Below the pieces are notes generated by a model that searched no databases, was not told the origin of the DNA, and saw only the letters and a list, made by a program, of their open reading frames with translations. A stretch of DNA of 64,000 bases from assembly GCF_000701445.1 (NCBI RefSeq), contig NZ_JNIX01000016.1, positions 62,001 to 126,000 on the forward strand, written 5' to 3'. The position numbers and the translations under genes are program-made. How positions within the stretch are numbered: position 1 is the first letter of the stretch; every line of letters starts with the position of its first letter. This stretch comes from Brevundimonas bacteroides DSM 4726 (GTDB lineage Bacteria; Pseudomonadota; Alphaproteobacteria; Caulobacterales; Caulobacteraceae). Below, in pieces: positions 51,487 to 60,026 of the stretch.

Positions 51487-52967
51487 CCCTCGCCGAAGAC
51501 CGTCCCGCCGCCGCCACCCTGGGCTATGCCTTCGCCCGGCGTCACGGGGCCATGATCGTCACCAGCGGCGACCGGCCCGTCTGCCTGCACCGCCGCTCGG
51601 CCACGCTGGAGACCCTGCTCGAGGTCCGCCGCGTCGCCGGGACCGACCTCGCCTTCGAGGCCGTGGACGACGACCGTTTCGATGCGGTCCTGCGCGACCA
51701 GACCGGGGGCGAGGCCGCGCCCGCCGCCGACATCGCCGCCTCCGAGGACGATCTGAAGGCGCTCGCCGACGAGGCCGCCGTCATCGACGACCTGCTGGAC
51801 AGCCGCGACGACGCCCCGGTCGTGCGCCTCATCAACGCCCTCCTCCTCCAGGCCATCCGCGACGGCGCGTCGGACATCCACATCGAGGCCGAGGAGAAGC
51901 GTCTCGTCGTCCGCTTCCGCATCGACGGCGTGCTGCGAGAAGTGCTGGAGCCCGCCCGCGCGCTCGCCCCCCTCCTGGTCAGCCGCATCAAGGTCATGGC
52001 GCGGCTGGACATCGCCGAAAAGCGCGTGCCCCACGACGGCCGGGTGACGCTGCGCATCGGCGGGCTGGACGTTGACGTCCGCGTTTCGACAATCCCGTCC
52101 CAGTACGGCGAGCGGGTGGTGCTGCGTCTGCTGGATCGCGGCTCGACCAGCCTCGACCTCGCCCAGCTCGGCATGGCCCCTCGCGATCTGGAGACCTTCG
52201 AGCGGCTGATCGCCCGGCCGCACGGCGTCATCCTGGTCACCGGACCGACCGGCTCGGGCAAGACGACCACGCTCTATTCGGCCCTGACCCGCCTGAACGA
52301 CCGCCGCCGCAACATCATGACGGTCGAGGACCCGATCGAATACGCACTGGACGGCATCGGCCAGATGCAGGTGAACTCCAAGATCGACCTCACCTTCGCC
52401 CGGGGCCTGCGGGCGATCCTGCGCCAGGACCCCGACGTCATCATGGTCGGAGAGATCCGCGATCACGAGACGGCCGAGGTCGCCGTGCGGGCCTCCATGA
52501 CCGGCCACCTGATGCTGTCGACCCTGCACACCAACACGGCCGTCGGCAGTGTGACCCGCCTGATCGACATGGGCGTGGAACGCTATCTGCTGGCCCCCAT
52601 GCTGACCGGCCTGATCGCCCAGCGTCTGGTCCGCCGCCTCTGCCCCCACTGCCGCCGCGAGGACACGGCGACCCAGGCCGACAGCGAACTGACCGGCGGC
52701 GCGATCAAGGTCGGGGCGCGCGTCTTTCGCCCCGTCGGCTGCCCCCCGTGCCGGGGCGAAGGCTACAAGGGCCGCCTCGGCGTCTATGAGGTGATCGAGG
52801 TCGACCCGGCGATGCAGCAGGCCGTCCACGACGGCGCGGGCGAGCCTGATCTGGTGCGGCTGGCCCGTCAGCGCGGTCCGGGCCTGCTCGAAGACGGCGC
52901 GGCCAAGGCCATGGCGGGTGAAACCTCGGTGCAGGAGGTCGCGCGCGTGGTCCGCGAGGACGTCTGA
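51483..52967 (+). CDS. gspE: Type II secretion ATPase GspE
   Basis: A 494-residue secretion ATPase that powers pseudopilus growth from the cytoplasmic face. It has an N-terminal domain (about 1-110), Walker A GPTGSGKTT (about 255-263), the Asp-box region IMTVEDPIEY and Walker B IMVGEIRDHETA. A C-terminal tetracysteine zinc region has LCPHC and GCPPC. It begins in a four-nt overlap with gspM and shares one base with gspF. The length matches the family. Confidence 0.95.
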   Translation: MTLAEDRPAAATLGYAFARRHGAMIVTSGDRPVCLHRRSATLETLLEVRRVAGTDLAFEAVDDDRFDAVLRDQTGGEAAPAADIAASEDDLKALADEAAVIDDLLDSRDDAPVVRLINALLLQAIRDGASDIHIEAEEKRLVVRFRIDGVLREVLEPARALAPLLVSRIKVMARLDIAEKRVPHDGRVTLRIGGLDVDVRVSTIPSQYGERVVLRLLDRGSTSLDLAQLGMAPRDLETFERLIARPHGVILVTGPTGSGKTTTLYSALTRLNDRRRNIMTVEDPIEYALDGIGQMQVNSKIDLTFARGLRAILRQDPDVIMVGEIRDHETAEVAVRASMTGHLMLSTLHTNTAVGSVTRLIDMGVERYLLAPMLTGLIAQRLVRRLCPHCRREDTATQADSELTGGAIKVGARVFRPVGCPPCRGEGYKGRLGVYEVIEVDPAMQQAVHDGAGEPDLVRLARQRGPGLLEDGAAKAMAGETSVQEVARVVREDV

Positions 52968-54187
52968 TGCCCGTCTACGCCTGGCAAGCCGTCGACGCCG
53001 AGGGGAAGCCTCACAAGGGCACCATCGAGGCCGCGTCCGACGTCGGCGCGCGCCAGCTGGTCCGCGACCGGGGCCTGCTTCCCACGGGGGTGACCCTCGC
53101 CGGCGACACGACGCGGACGAAAGGCGCCGGGATCACCCTGTTCAGGCGCGGCGTCTCCTCCAAGACGCTCGCCGCCGTCACCCGCCAGCTCTCGACCCTG
53201 ATCGGCTCGGACATCCGCATCGAGGAGGCGCTCCGTATCGCCGCCCAGCAGACGGAGGGCCAGCCCGTCGCCGTCGTCCTGACCGACGTCCGCGCCGCCA
53301 TCCTGGAGGGCCGCAGCTTCGCCGCCGCCCTGGGCCGGCACCCCAAGGTTTTTCCCGAATTCTACCGCGCCTCGATCGCCGCCGGGGAACAGTCGGGCAA
53401 GCTGTCGACCGTTCTGGCCCACCTGACCGAGTTCGTGGGCAATCAGGAGAAGGCGCGCCGCAAGGTCCAGCTGGCGCTGCTCTATCCCGCCCTGCTCGCG
53501 GGTGTATCGCTGCTGATGATCACCCTGATGATGGTCTATGTGGTGCCCGACATTGTGCGCGTCTTCGTCTCGCGCGGGGCCGAGCTGCCCTTCCTGACCC
53601 GCGCCCTGATCGCGCTGTCGGCCTTCGTCCAGAGCTTCGGCGTCTACGTCCTGATCGCTCTGGGCGTCGCGGGCGTCGCCTGGAACCGCTGGCTGGCGAT
53701 CCCCGCCAACAGCCGTCGCTTCGCCGAGTTCCTGCTCAAGACCCCGCCCTTCGCCGGCTTCGTCCAGCACCTGAACGCGGCCCGGTTCGCGGGGTCGCTG
53801 GCGACGCTGGTCCGCTCCGACGTGCCCCTGGTCGAGGCGCTCCAGGCCGCCGCCGCCGTGACACCCAACGCCTTCGCCCGCGAACGCGCCCTCGTCACCG
53901 CCGCCCGCGTCCGCGAGGGCTCGTCGCTGCGCCGCGCCATGGCCGAGGCCGATGTCTTTCCCCCGCTCCTGCTCGCCATCGTCGCGGCGGGCGAACAGTC
54001 GGGCAAGCTGGGACTGGGTCTGGAGCGCGCGGCCCAGGACCTTGAGCAGGAGCTGGACTCGCTCGTTCAGGCCCTCGTTTCGCTGGTCGAGCCGGGCGTG
54101 CTGCTGGTCATGGGCGGCATCGTGCTGCTGATGGTGCTGGCCATCCTCATGCCGATCGTGAACCTCAACAACCTGGCGGGGTTGTGA
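52967..54187 (+). CDS. gspF: Type II secretion inner-membrane protein GspF
   Basis: A 406-residue polytopic platform protein with two GspF cytoplasmic domains, each bearing a pattern such as FYRASIAAGEQSGKL and PPLLLAIVAAGEQSGKLG. Three membrane segments lie near 170-190, 220-240 and 377-397. It starts on the last base of gspE (TGATG). It closes the gspL-M-E-F operon, ending 10 nt before the convergent gspN. Confidence 0.94.
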   Translation: MPVYAWQAVDAEGKPHKGTIEAASDVGARQLVRDRGLLPTGVTLAGDTTRTKGAGITLFRRGVSSKTLAAVTRQLSTLIGSDIRIEEALRIAAQQTEGQPVAVVLTDVRAAILEGRSFAAALGRHPKVFPEFYRASIAAGEQSGKLSTVLAHLTEFVGNQEKARRKVQLALLYPALLAGVSLLMITLMMVYVVPDIVRVFVSRGAELPFLTRALIALSAFVQSFGVYVLIALGVAGVAWNRWLAIPANSRRFAEFLLKTPPFAGFVQHLNAARFAGSLATLVRSDVPLVEALQAAAAVTPNAFARERALVTAARVREGSSLRRAMAEADVFPPLLLAIVAAGEQSGKLGLGLERAAQDLEQELDSLVQALVSLVEPGVLLVMGGIVLLMVLAILMPIVNLNNLAGL

Positions 54188-54197
54188 GGCGCCCGGC

Positions 54198-54956
54198 CTA
54201 CAGGCTGCCTTCGAACCTCACCGGCGCCGTCATACCGGGGATCAGGCCGACGCCGCCCGCCTCGATCGACGCCGTCAGCCCCCCGTCGGCCTGCACCCGC
54301 GCCTGCATCACCGCCTCGCCCGAGCCGTCGCGGTTCAACGTCACCAGGGTCGAGCCCTCGTCCGCCGTCACCGTGCCCGCCAGCGCCGGGACCGGCGTCC
54401 CTGCCCCGCCGCCGGTGAGGGCGCACTGTCCCGCCGAGGTCGTGATCGTCCCCTCGCCCTCCGGCGCGCCCCGGATCGACAGCCGCGCCACGTCCAGCTG
54501 CGCCACCGGATCGCAGACAAAGGGCATGGCAGGGGCGACCGCGTTCAGCAGCCGCATTGATGCCGTCCCCTCCAGATCGCGCACCAGCACCCGCCCCGGC
54601 CGCACCAGCGCCTCGGCCGTCGCCTCCGTGTCGGGCCCGCGCAAGCGTATCCGCTCCACCGCCGCCAGGCTGAACAGGGACGCGAACGGCCTCAGGCTCC
54701 AGCCCGCGCCGAACCCGCCCGGCAGCGCTCGCTCGCCCGCCCAGACGGTGCCCACCGCCTGGCGTTCGCCATTCGAGGAGCGCGGCGTCACGATCTCCGC
54801 CGGGGCCATCGCCACCAGCCCGATCAGGAACGACCCTGCCGCCACGCAGCCCAGCACCACGCGCCAGCGCGTGATCTTGACCGCCAGGCGCTCGAACTGA
54901 AATGCGCCCCCGGCCCGTCCGCCTTCGCCGTCGCGTGTCCGCCAGACCTTCAGCAT
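54198..54956 (-). CDS. gspN: Type II secretion protein GspN
   Basis: A 252-residue single-helix inner-membrane protein. The helix is near residues 32-54 (WRVVLGCVAAGSFLIGLVAM). The rest is a beta-rich periplasmic domain (LLNAVAPAMPFVCDPVAQLDVARLSIRGAP and GGAGTPVPALAGTVTADEG). It matches the GspN (PilP-like/T2SSN) family, an accessory part of some systems. ATG 54956 with AGGGAG upstream is used. It is inverted between gspF and gspJ. Confidence 0.8.
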   Translation of the reverse strand: MLKVWRTRDGEGGRAGGAFQFERLAVKITRWRVVLGCVAAGSFLIGLVAMAPAEIVTPRSSNGERQAVGTVWAGERALPGGFGAGWSLRPFASLFSLAAVERIRLRGPDTEATAEALVRPGRVLVRDLEGTASMRLLNAVAPAMPFVCDPVAQLDVARLSIRGAPEGEGTITTSAGQCALTGGGAGTPVPALAGTVTADEGSTLVTLNRDGSGEAVMQARVQADGGLTASIEAGGVGLIPGMTAPVRFEGSL

Positions 54957-54994
54957 GGGCTCTCCCTTGTCGGCGCCTCGATAGCACGCCGCGC

Positions 54995-55624
54995 GTGACA
55001 ACGAAGCGGCGCCGCGACGGTTTCACCCTGGTCGAGGTCCTGATCGCGCTCGCTCTGTTCGCCCTGATCGGGGTGGCCGGCTTCACCCTCCTGAACAGCG
55101 TCCTCCGCACCCAGGGCGCGACCGAGACCCGGCTCGACCGCATGGCCGAGATTCAGCGCGCCATGCTTGTCGTCACCTCCGACCTCGATCAGGTGACGGG
55201 CTCGGTCGCGGGCGGGGGCGGCGCCCTGTCGATCCGCAAATTCGACGCCGCCGGCAACGTGGTGGCGGTCCGGTATGAGCTCGCCGGGGACCGCATCAAC
55301 CGCATCGTCAGCGGCCCGGCCGGAGAGCGCGTCCAGGCCCTGCTGACGGGCGTCGCCGACGCGCGATGGAGCTTTCACCAACGGCGCGGGACCTGGCTCG
55401 AGACATGGCCCCTGCCCGCACCCTCGGCGGCGGCGCCGGGGGTCGGTGTGCGCGGACAGCCCACGCGGCTTGTGGCTGACGAGGGCCTGACGGCAGTCGC
55501 GCTCGACCTCACGCTCAACGGCGTCGACGGCCGCCCCGGCGCGACGGTGCGCCGCGTCGTCTCCATCCCCCTGACCGACGCCCCCGAGGCGGCCGTTCCG
55601 GCTCAGCCGGAGCCTGCGACATGA
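54995..55624 (+). CDS. gspJ: Type II secretion minor pseudopilin GspJ
   Basis: A 209-residue minor pseudopilin. The signal KRRRDG|FTLVEVLIALALFALIG has Glu at mature position 5. QRAMLVVTSDLDQVTG is typical of GspJ, and the C-terminus is a beta-rich fold. GTG 54995 is used; the longer frame to 54902 is over gspN. It is divergent from gspN and overlaps gspK by four nt. Confidence 0.88.
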   Translation: MTTKRRRDGFTLVEVLIALALFALIGVAGFTLLNSVLRTQGATETRLDRMAEIQRAMLVVTSDLDQVTGSVAGGGGALSIRKFDAAGNVVAVRYELAGDRINRIVSGPAGERVQALLTGVADARWSFHQRRGTWLETWPLPAPSAAAPGVGVRGQPTRLVADEGLTAVALDLTLNGVDGRPGATVRRVVSIPLTDAPEAAVPAQPEPAT

Positions 55625-56448
55625 CCCGGCGAGAGGGCATGATCCTGCTCAACGTCCTGCTGGTCATGGCCGTGGCCAGCGTCGCCGTGCTGATCATGAT
55701 CGCGGCGCAGGACCTGGAGGTGCAGCGCTCCACCCGCCTGCGCGACGCCGCCCAGGCCAACGCCTATGCCCGCGCCGGCGAGCTCTCGGCCATCACGGCG
55801 CTGCGCCGCGACGGCCTGACGGCGTCCGCCACCGACAACCTGACCGAACCCTGGGCCCAGCTGGGCCAGCAGGACGTCTCCATCCCGGGCGGCCGCTTCG
55901 CCCTGGCCATCGAGGACGAGCAGGCCCGCTTCAACCTGAATGCCCTGAAGACCGGCGACCCCGGCCTGATCGACCTGTTCCAGAGGATCGGCGCCGAGCT
56001 CGACATCGACCCCGCCAGCGTGATCCGCATCGCCACCGTTGTCCGCGTCGCGGGTGGCATCACGGACGAAAGCCTGATCCTCGCGGCCGGCGTGCCGCGC
56101 GCCGATCTGGATCAACTTGCCCCCTACGTCGCCATCCTGCCCGGCACGACCAGCGTCAATCTGAACACCGTCCAGTTGCCGCTGCTGACCCTCATGACCC
56201 GCGACGCCGAGGTGGCGCGCAAGCTCATCGAGACCCGCACGCGGAAAGGCTACCTGACCCCCGCCGACCTCGCCGCCGAGGGCGCGCCGACGCTGATGGG
56301 GACCGGCTACACCTCGGACCACTACCGCGTCGTCACGACCGTCACGGTCGGCGGCGTCACCCAGGCGCTCGACAGCCGCATCGCGCGCGTGCGCGGCATC
56401 GGCACGGTCGATGTGGTGGTCACCGGTCGGCGGCGGACGGCTGGCTAG
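55621..56448 (+). CDS. gspK: Type II secretion minor pseudopilin GspK
   Basis: A 275-residue large minor pseudopilin that caps the pseudopilus. The prepilin site is [22 protein letters not shown]; mature position 5 is Asn, as expected since GspK lacks the usual Glu. [23 protein letters not shown] and a helix-hairpin-helix-like region ([14 protein letters not shown]) are typical. It ends the locus, overlapping the 3' end of the DUF2200 gene by four nt on the other strand. Confidence 0.9.
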   Translation: MTRREGMILLNVLLVMAVASVAVLIMIAAQDLEVQRSTRLRDAAQANAYARAGELSAITALRRDGLTASATDNLTEPWAQLGQQDVSIPGGRFALAIEDEQARFNLNALKTGDPGLIDLFQRIGAELDIDPASVIRIATVVRVAGGITDESLILAAGVPRADLDQLAPYVAILPGTTSVNLNTVQLPLLTLMTRDAEVARKLIETRTRKGYLTPADLAAEGAPTLMGTGYTSDHYRVVTTVTVGGVTQALDSRIARVRGIGTVDVVVTGRRRTAG

Positions 56449-56791
56449 GCGCGCAGGATCTTCGCCATCGGCCGCCCCTTGGCCAGCTCGTCGATCAGCT
56501 TGTCGAGGTAGCGAATCTCGCGCATCAGCGGGTCCTCGACCGCCGCCACGTCGACCCCGCAGACCTTGCCCGTGATCAGGCTCCGCGCCGGGTTCAGCCG
56601 GGCGGTGTCGGCGAAGAACGTCTGGAAATCCGTCCCCGCCTCCAGATGCCGCTCCAGCTCGGCCTGATCGAAGCCGGTGTGCCAGCGGATGATCTGATCG
56701 ACCTCCGCCTTCGTGCGCCTTTCTTCTGGGCCTCCGCGACATAGTGGCGATACACGCTGGCGACGCTCGTGGCGAAGATGCGATGGCTCAC
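56445..56791 (-). pseudogene. DUF2200-family gene broken by a one-base frameshift
   Basis: Reading from GTG 56791, the first 25 codons give [24 protein letters not shown], the DUF2200 N-terminus. The frame then shifts and the rest, [18 protein letters not shown] to [16 protein letters not shown], continues in another frame to the stop at 56445. The break is near 56715-56719. There the coding strand reads AAAGGCGCACG where AAAGGCCGCACG would keep the family's KKGRTKAEV, so one C appears to be missing. The 5' and 3' parts together span the full family length (about 115). This is either a recent pseudogene or a sequencing error in a GC run. Function of the family is unknown. Confidence 0.8.
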
Positions 56792-56811
56792 GGTGGACTC
56801 CGGACACAGAA

Positions 56812-56841
56812 GGGCCGGGGAAGGTCGCCCCTCCCCGGCCC
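56812..56841 (-). terminator. Hairpin terminator after the TonB-dependent receptor
   Basis: A perfect 10-bp stem (GGGCCGGGGA at 56812-56821 and its complement at 56832-56841) has a 10-base loop just past the receptor stop codon. The following T-tract on the minus strand is short, so this is a probable but not ideal rho-independent terminator. Confidence 0.5.
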
Positions 56842-56869
56842 CAAGTCTACGTTCAGGAGAGAACGAACT

Positions 56870-59800
56870 TTAGAAGCGGTAGCGGGCGCCCAGATAGAAC
56901 TGACGTCCCGTGTGGTGATACACCGAGGTCGACTGACGGCTGTCGTCGCCGACGTACTGGTGGTTCTCTTCGTCGGTCAGGTTAAGCCCCTCGAACGTCA
57001 GGGTGATCTGGTCGGTCAGATTGAACGAGGCAGAGGCGTCGATGTTCAGCGTCTCCTGCTTGCCCTCGATCAGGTTGCCGTTCCGACCCGGTACGTTCTG
57101 CAGATAGGCCTCGCGATAGGCGGCCGAGACCCGCGCCGAGAACCGGTCGTCCTCATAGTAGAGCGTGCCATTGTAGGCCGTCGGCGACAGGTTGATCAGG
57201 TCGTTGGTGACGAAGGTCGAGCACAGGGCGTCGTTGCAGTAGTCGATCTCCGACTCCACCCGCGTGTAGTTCAGCTGCACCCCCAGGTTTTCCAGCGGGC
57301 CGGGAAGGAAGCGGAACGGCTGCTGGTAGCTGATCTCGAAGCCCCTCAGCGGCCCGCCCTCGGTGTTCACCGCACTGGTCAGCTGGAAGACGGTCGAGGA
57401 CGAGCAGACACCCGTGCAGAAGGAAGGGGCGAAGGCCGACGGGTTCAGCGCCGTCAGCGCAGAGTATGGCAGGTCCTGACGGATGATCTGAATGTAGCTG
57501 TCGATGTCCTTGTAGAAGTACGCGAAGGACAGCAGGCTCTCTTCGGCGAAGTACCACTCCAGGCTCAGGTCATAGGTCTTGGCTCGGAACGGCTCCAGAT
57601 TCACGTTGCCGATCGAGGCGGTGAAGTTCGGGCCCGTGGTCGACAGCGACGTCGTGGGCACCAGGTAGTTGGTGCCGGCCAGGGTGTTGCCGATCTGCGG
57701 GCGCGCCATCACCTTGGCCGCGCCGAAGCGGATGATGACGTCCTCCATCGGCTCCAGCGCCAGGTTCAGCGACGGCAGGGTGTCGTCATACTTGTTCTGG
57801 CCGGTGACCCGCGTGCCGCCGCCCGTGGACGAGTATCCCGCCGCGTTCAGCTCGGTATAGGCCCGGCGCACGCCGACGTTGCCCCGCAGCGGCATGCCGC
57901 CGATGTCGAGGTCGAAGTCCGCCTGGACGTAGTAGGCGAAATCGTTCTCCTCGATCGTCCGGTTGCCGCCCCGCGCATTGCCGTTGGTGATGCTGGTCAG
58001 GGTGAAGTCCCCACCCGGCACACCCGTGTTGCAGTTGCAGTAGATGTTGAACAGGCTGGCGATGGCGTCGAGGTTCGGCCGCACCCAGCTGCTCGGCGTG
58101 CCCGCCGGAATCAGGTCCTGGCCAAAGCCCGTCAGCAGGTTGGAGATCGAGGCCACCGTCTGCCCGGCGGGCAGGGTCGGCACTACCGTCTCGTCCGTAC
58201 GCCGGAACTCCACCGAGTCCGAATAGTAGGTCTTTCCGTGCAGGCCGGCCCGCAACGTCAGCCAGTCGCGTGCGTCCCATTCGACATCGCCCGACACGGC
58301 TTCGAAGATGGTCGTCACAGCGTTCGGGCGCAGGCGGATTTCAGAGCGGGGCAGACTGGCCAGCGTGGTGCCCAGGCTCGCGTCGCGCCAGCTCCAGTTC
58401 GCCGGATTAGTCACGTCGAACCCGTAGTTCAGCACAGGCGTGTCCGCGTTGCCCCGGAAGTCGAACGAATAGCCCTGAGTGTTTTGGCGATCCAGCGTCA
58501 CCGTCGTCTGCACCGGGTTATCGAAGTCCGACTGGGCCCGGCCGATGTAGAACCGCCCGCGCAGGGTGTCGGTGAAGTCCCGGTCGATCGACAGGCTGAC
58601 CTGGTGGAACTCGGTCGACAACTCGTCGAACCGCTGCTCGGAGCGGATGTCGACGTTGTCGAACACGCCATAGACCAGGGCGTTGTTCTCGACGACCGCC
58701 TCGCGCACGCCGATCTGGGTCTGGCCGCCCGCCGCCGCGTTGCGGCTGAACGACAGGCTCTCCAGGAAGTCCTCCTGACGGGTCGCGTCCAGCTTGGAAT
58801 ATAGCACGTCCAGGCTGATGGTCGTCGCGTCATCCGGCCGGAACTGGAAGGCGCCGGTGACGCCCAGTCGCTCCTGGCTGTGGGTCAGGCGGCCATAGCG
58901 CGGCAGGCGCGGAATGAAGACATTTGCCTGGTTGGCGACGTTGTACGCGGCGATGTTCGAAGCTGTATTGGCCGGGCGGAGCACGTTGACCGCGCAGTTG
59001 GTCGCCGACGATCCGTTGGCCGTCGAGTTGCCGGGGTTCTGGGGCGTCACGCCCACCGGCGAGCAGAAGCCGCCCGAGTTGGTCGCTCCCGGCGCGGCTG
59101 CGGGCGCCCAGCGCACCGAGCTAAAGCCCTCTTCGAAGAGATCGCGTTCGGAGTAGGCGACCGACAGCAGAGCCCCGAACATCCCGTCGCCCCAGGTGTT
59201 GGACAACAGGATCGCGCCCCGCGGATTGGTCGTCTCCGACAGGTCGTTGTAGCCGGCCTGCGCCGAGGCCGCGAAGGTGAAGCCGTCGTCGTAGTCGAAC
59301 GGACGCGCTGCCTGCAGGTCGATGGTGGCCCCCAGCGACCCTTCTTCCGTCTCGGCCGCCGCGGTCTTCCTCACTGTGATCGAGTTGAACAGCTCGGCGG
59401 CGAACACGTTGAAATCAAAGCCCCGACCCCGGTTGGCACCGCCCGACGAATCGGTACCGCCCGTGGTGGCCTGGGCCTCCATGCCGTTGATGCGCGTGCG
59501 GGTGAAGTCCGCCGACAGGCCGCGCACGGTCAAGGACCGCCCCTCGCCCGCGTCGCGGTCGATCGACACGCCCGGAATGCGCTGGATGGCCTCGGCCAGG
59601 TTCAGGTCAGGGAAGTCGGCGATATCCTCGGCGACGATGGCATCGACCACACCGACTTCGCGGCGCTTGACGTCCAGCGCGGCGCGCAGGCTCTGACGAA
59701 AGCCGGTGACGACGATCTCGTCGACCTGGGTTGCCTGCTCGTCCTGGGACGAGCTTTGGGGCGCGGTCTGGGCCGCTGCGGCGCCGACCCCCAACGTCAG

Positions 59801-59878
59801 GGCGATGGCCAGGCCGGACGCGCCAGCGACCAGCCCCCGACGATACGCGCGCACCCGCGCCGAGTGATCCGAAGTCAT
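56870..59878 (-). CDS. TonB-dependent receptor (carbohydrate uptake type)
   Basis: A 1002-residue outer-membrane receptor. After a signal peptide (RGLVAGASGLAIALTLGVGAAAAQ) comes a TonB box-like region DEIVVTG, then the plug with DAIVAEDIADFPDLNLAEAIQRIPGVSIDRDAGEGRSLTVRGL. A barrel of about 800 residues ends in the terminal Phe of FYLGARYRF. ATG 59878 follows GGGAGGAGG at 59883-59891; an upstream ATG at 59977 is over the operator region. Large receptors of this kind in Caulobacterales import plant oligosaccharides. It is divergent from a pectate lyase, so pectic oligomers are the likely ligand (inferred). Confidence 0.93.
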   Translation of the reverse strand: MTSDHSARVRAYRRGLVAGASGLAIALTLGVGAAAAQTAPQSSSQDEQATQVDEIVVTGFRQSLRAALDVKRREVGVVDAIVAEDIADFPDLNLAEAIQRIPGVSIDRDAGEGRSLTVRGLSADFTRTRINGMEAQATTGGTDSSGGANRGRGFDFNVFAAELFNSITVRKTAAAETEEGSLGATIDLQAARPFDYDDGFTFAASAQAGYNDLSETTNPRGAILLSNTWGDGMFGALLSVAYSERDLFEEGFSSVRWAPAAAPGATNSGGFCSPVGVTPQNPGNSTANGSSATNCAVNVLRPANTASNIAAYNVANQANVFIPRLPRYGRLTHSQERLGVTGAFQFRPDDATTISLDVLYSKLDATRQEDFLESLSFSRNAAAGGQTQIGVREAVVENNALVYGVFDNVDIRSEQRFDELSTEFHQVSLSIDRDFTDTLRGRFYIGRAQSDFDNPVQTTVTLDRQNTQGYSFDFRGNADTPVLNYGFDVTNPANWSWRDASLGTTLASLPRSEIRLRPNAVTTIFEAVSGDVEWDARDWLTLRAGLHGKTYYSDSVEFRRTDETVVPTLPAGQTVASISNLLTGFGQDLIPAGTPSSWVRPNLDAIASLFNIYCNCNTGVPGGDFTLTSITNGNARGGNRTIEENDFAYYVQADFDLDIGGMPLRGNVGVRRAYTELNAAGYSSTGGGTRVTGQNKYDDTLPSLNLALEPMEDVIIRFGAAKVMARPQIGNTLAGTNYLVPTTSLSTTGPNFTASIGNVNLEPFRAKTYDLSLEWYFAEESLLSFAYFYKDIDSYIQIIRQDLPYSALTALNPSAFAPSFCTGVCSSSTVFQLTSAVNTEGGPLRGFEISYQQPFRFLPGPLENLGVQLNYTRVESEIDYCNDALCSTFVTNDLINLSPTAYNGTLYYEDDRFSARVSAAYREAYLQNVPGRNGNLIEGKQETLNIDASASFNLTDQITLTFEGLNLTDEENHQYVGDDSRQSTSVYHHTGRQFYLGARYRF

Positions 59879-59962
59879 AGTGCCTCCTCCCAAGGTCATG
59901 TCATCGCGCCGACGTGGTCGCCGGTCTATGGTCTGGCCGTCGCGAGGCTGTCCCGCGCCGAT

Positions 59963-59976
59963 TGACACCGGTATCA
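59963..59976. promoter_or_regulatory. LacI-type operator copy 1
   Basis: TGACACCGGTATCA, an imperfect palindrome centred on CCGG, in the gap between the receptor and the pectate lyase. An identical copy lies 34 bp away. The form fits operators of LacI-family sugar regulators. TTGACA at 59962-59967 overlaps it, so binding here could block a promoter on the plus strand. Confidence 0.65.
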
Positions 59977-59996
59977 TTTTCGAACGACATGCGTCC

Positions 59997-60010
59997 TGAC
60001 ACCGGTATCA
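59997..60010. promoter_or_regulatory. LacI-type operator copy 2
   Basis: A second exact copy of TGACACCGGTATCA, 17 bases before the pectate lyase ATG and 119 bases before the receptor start. The spacing of 34 bp from copy 1 is close to three helical turns, so both could be held by one tetrameric or paired repressor controlling both divergent genes. Confidence 0.65.
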
Positions 60011-60026
60011 ATGCGAGCCTAACCTG

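Noticed and set aside
56744..58804. A 686-codon frame opposite the TonB-dependent receptor
   Set aside because: Arg/Val/Gln-rich shadow on the other strand of a well-supported receptor gene.
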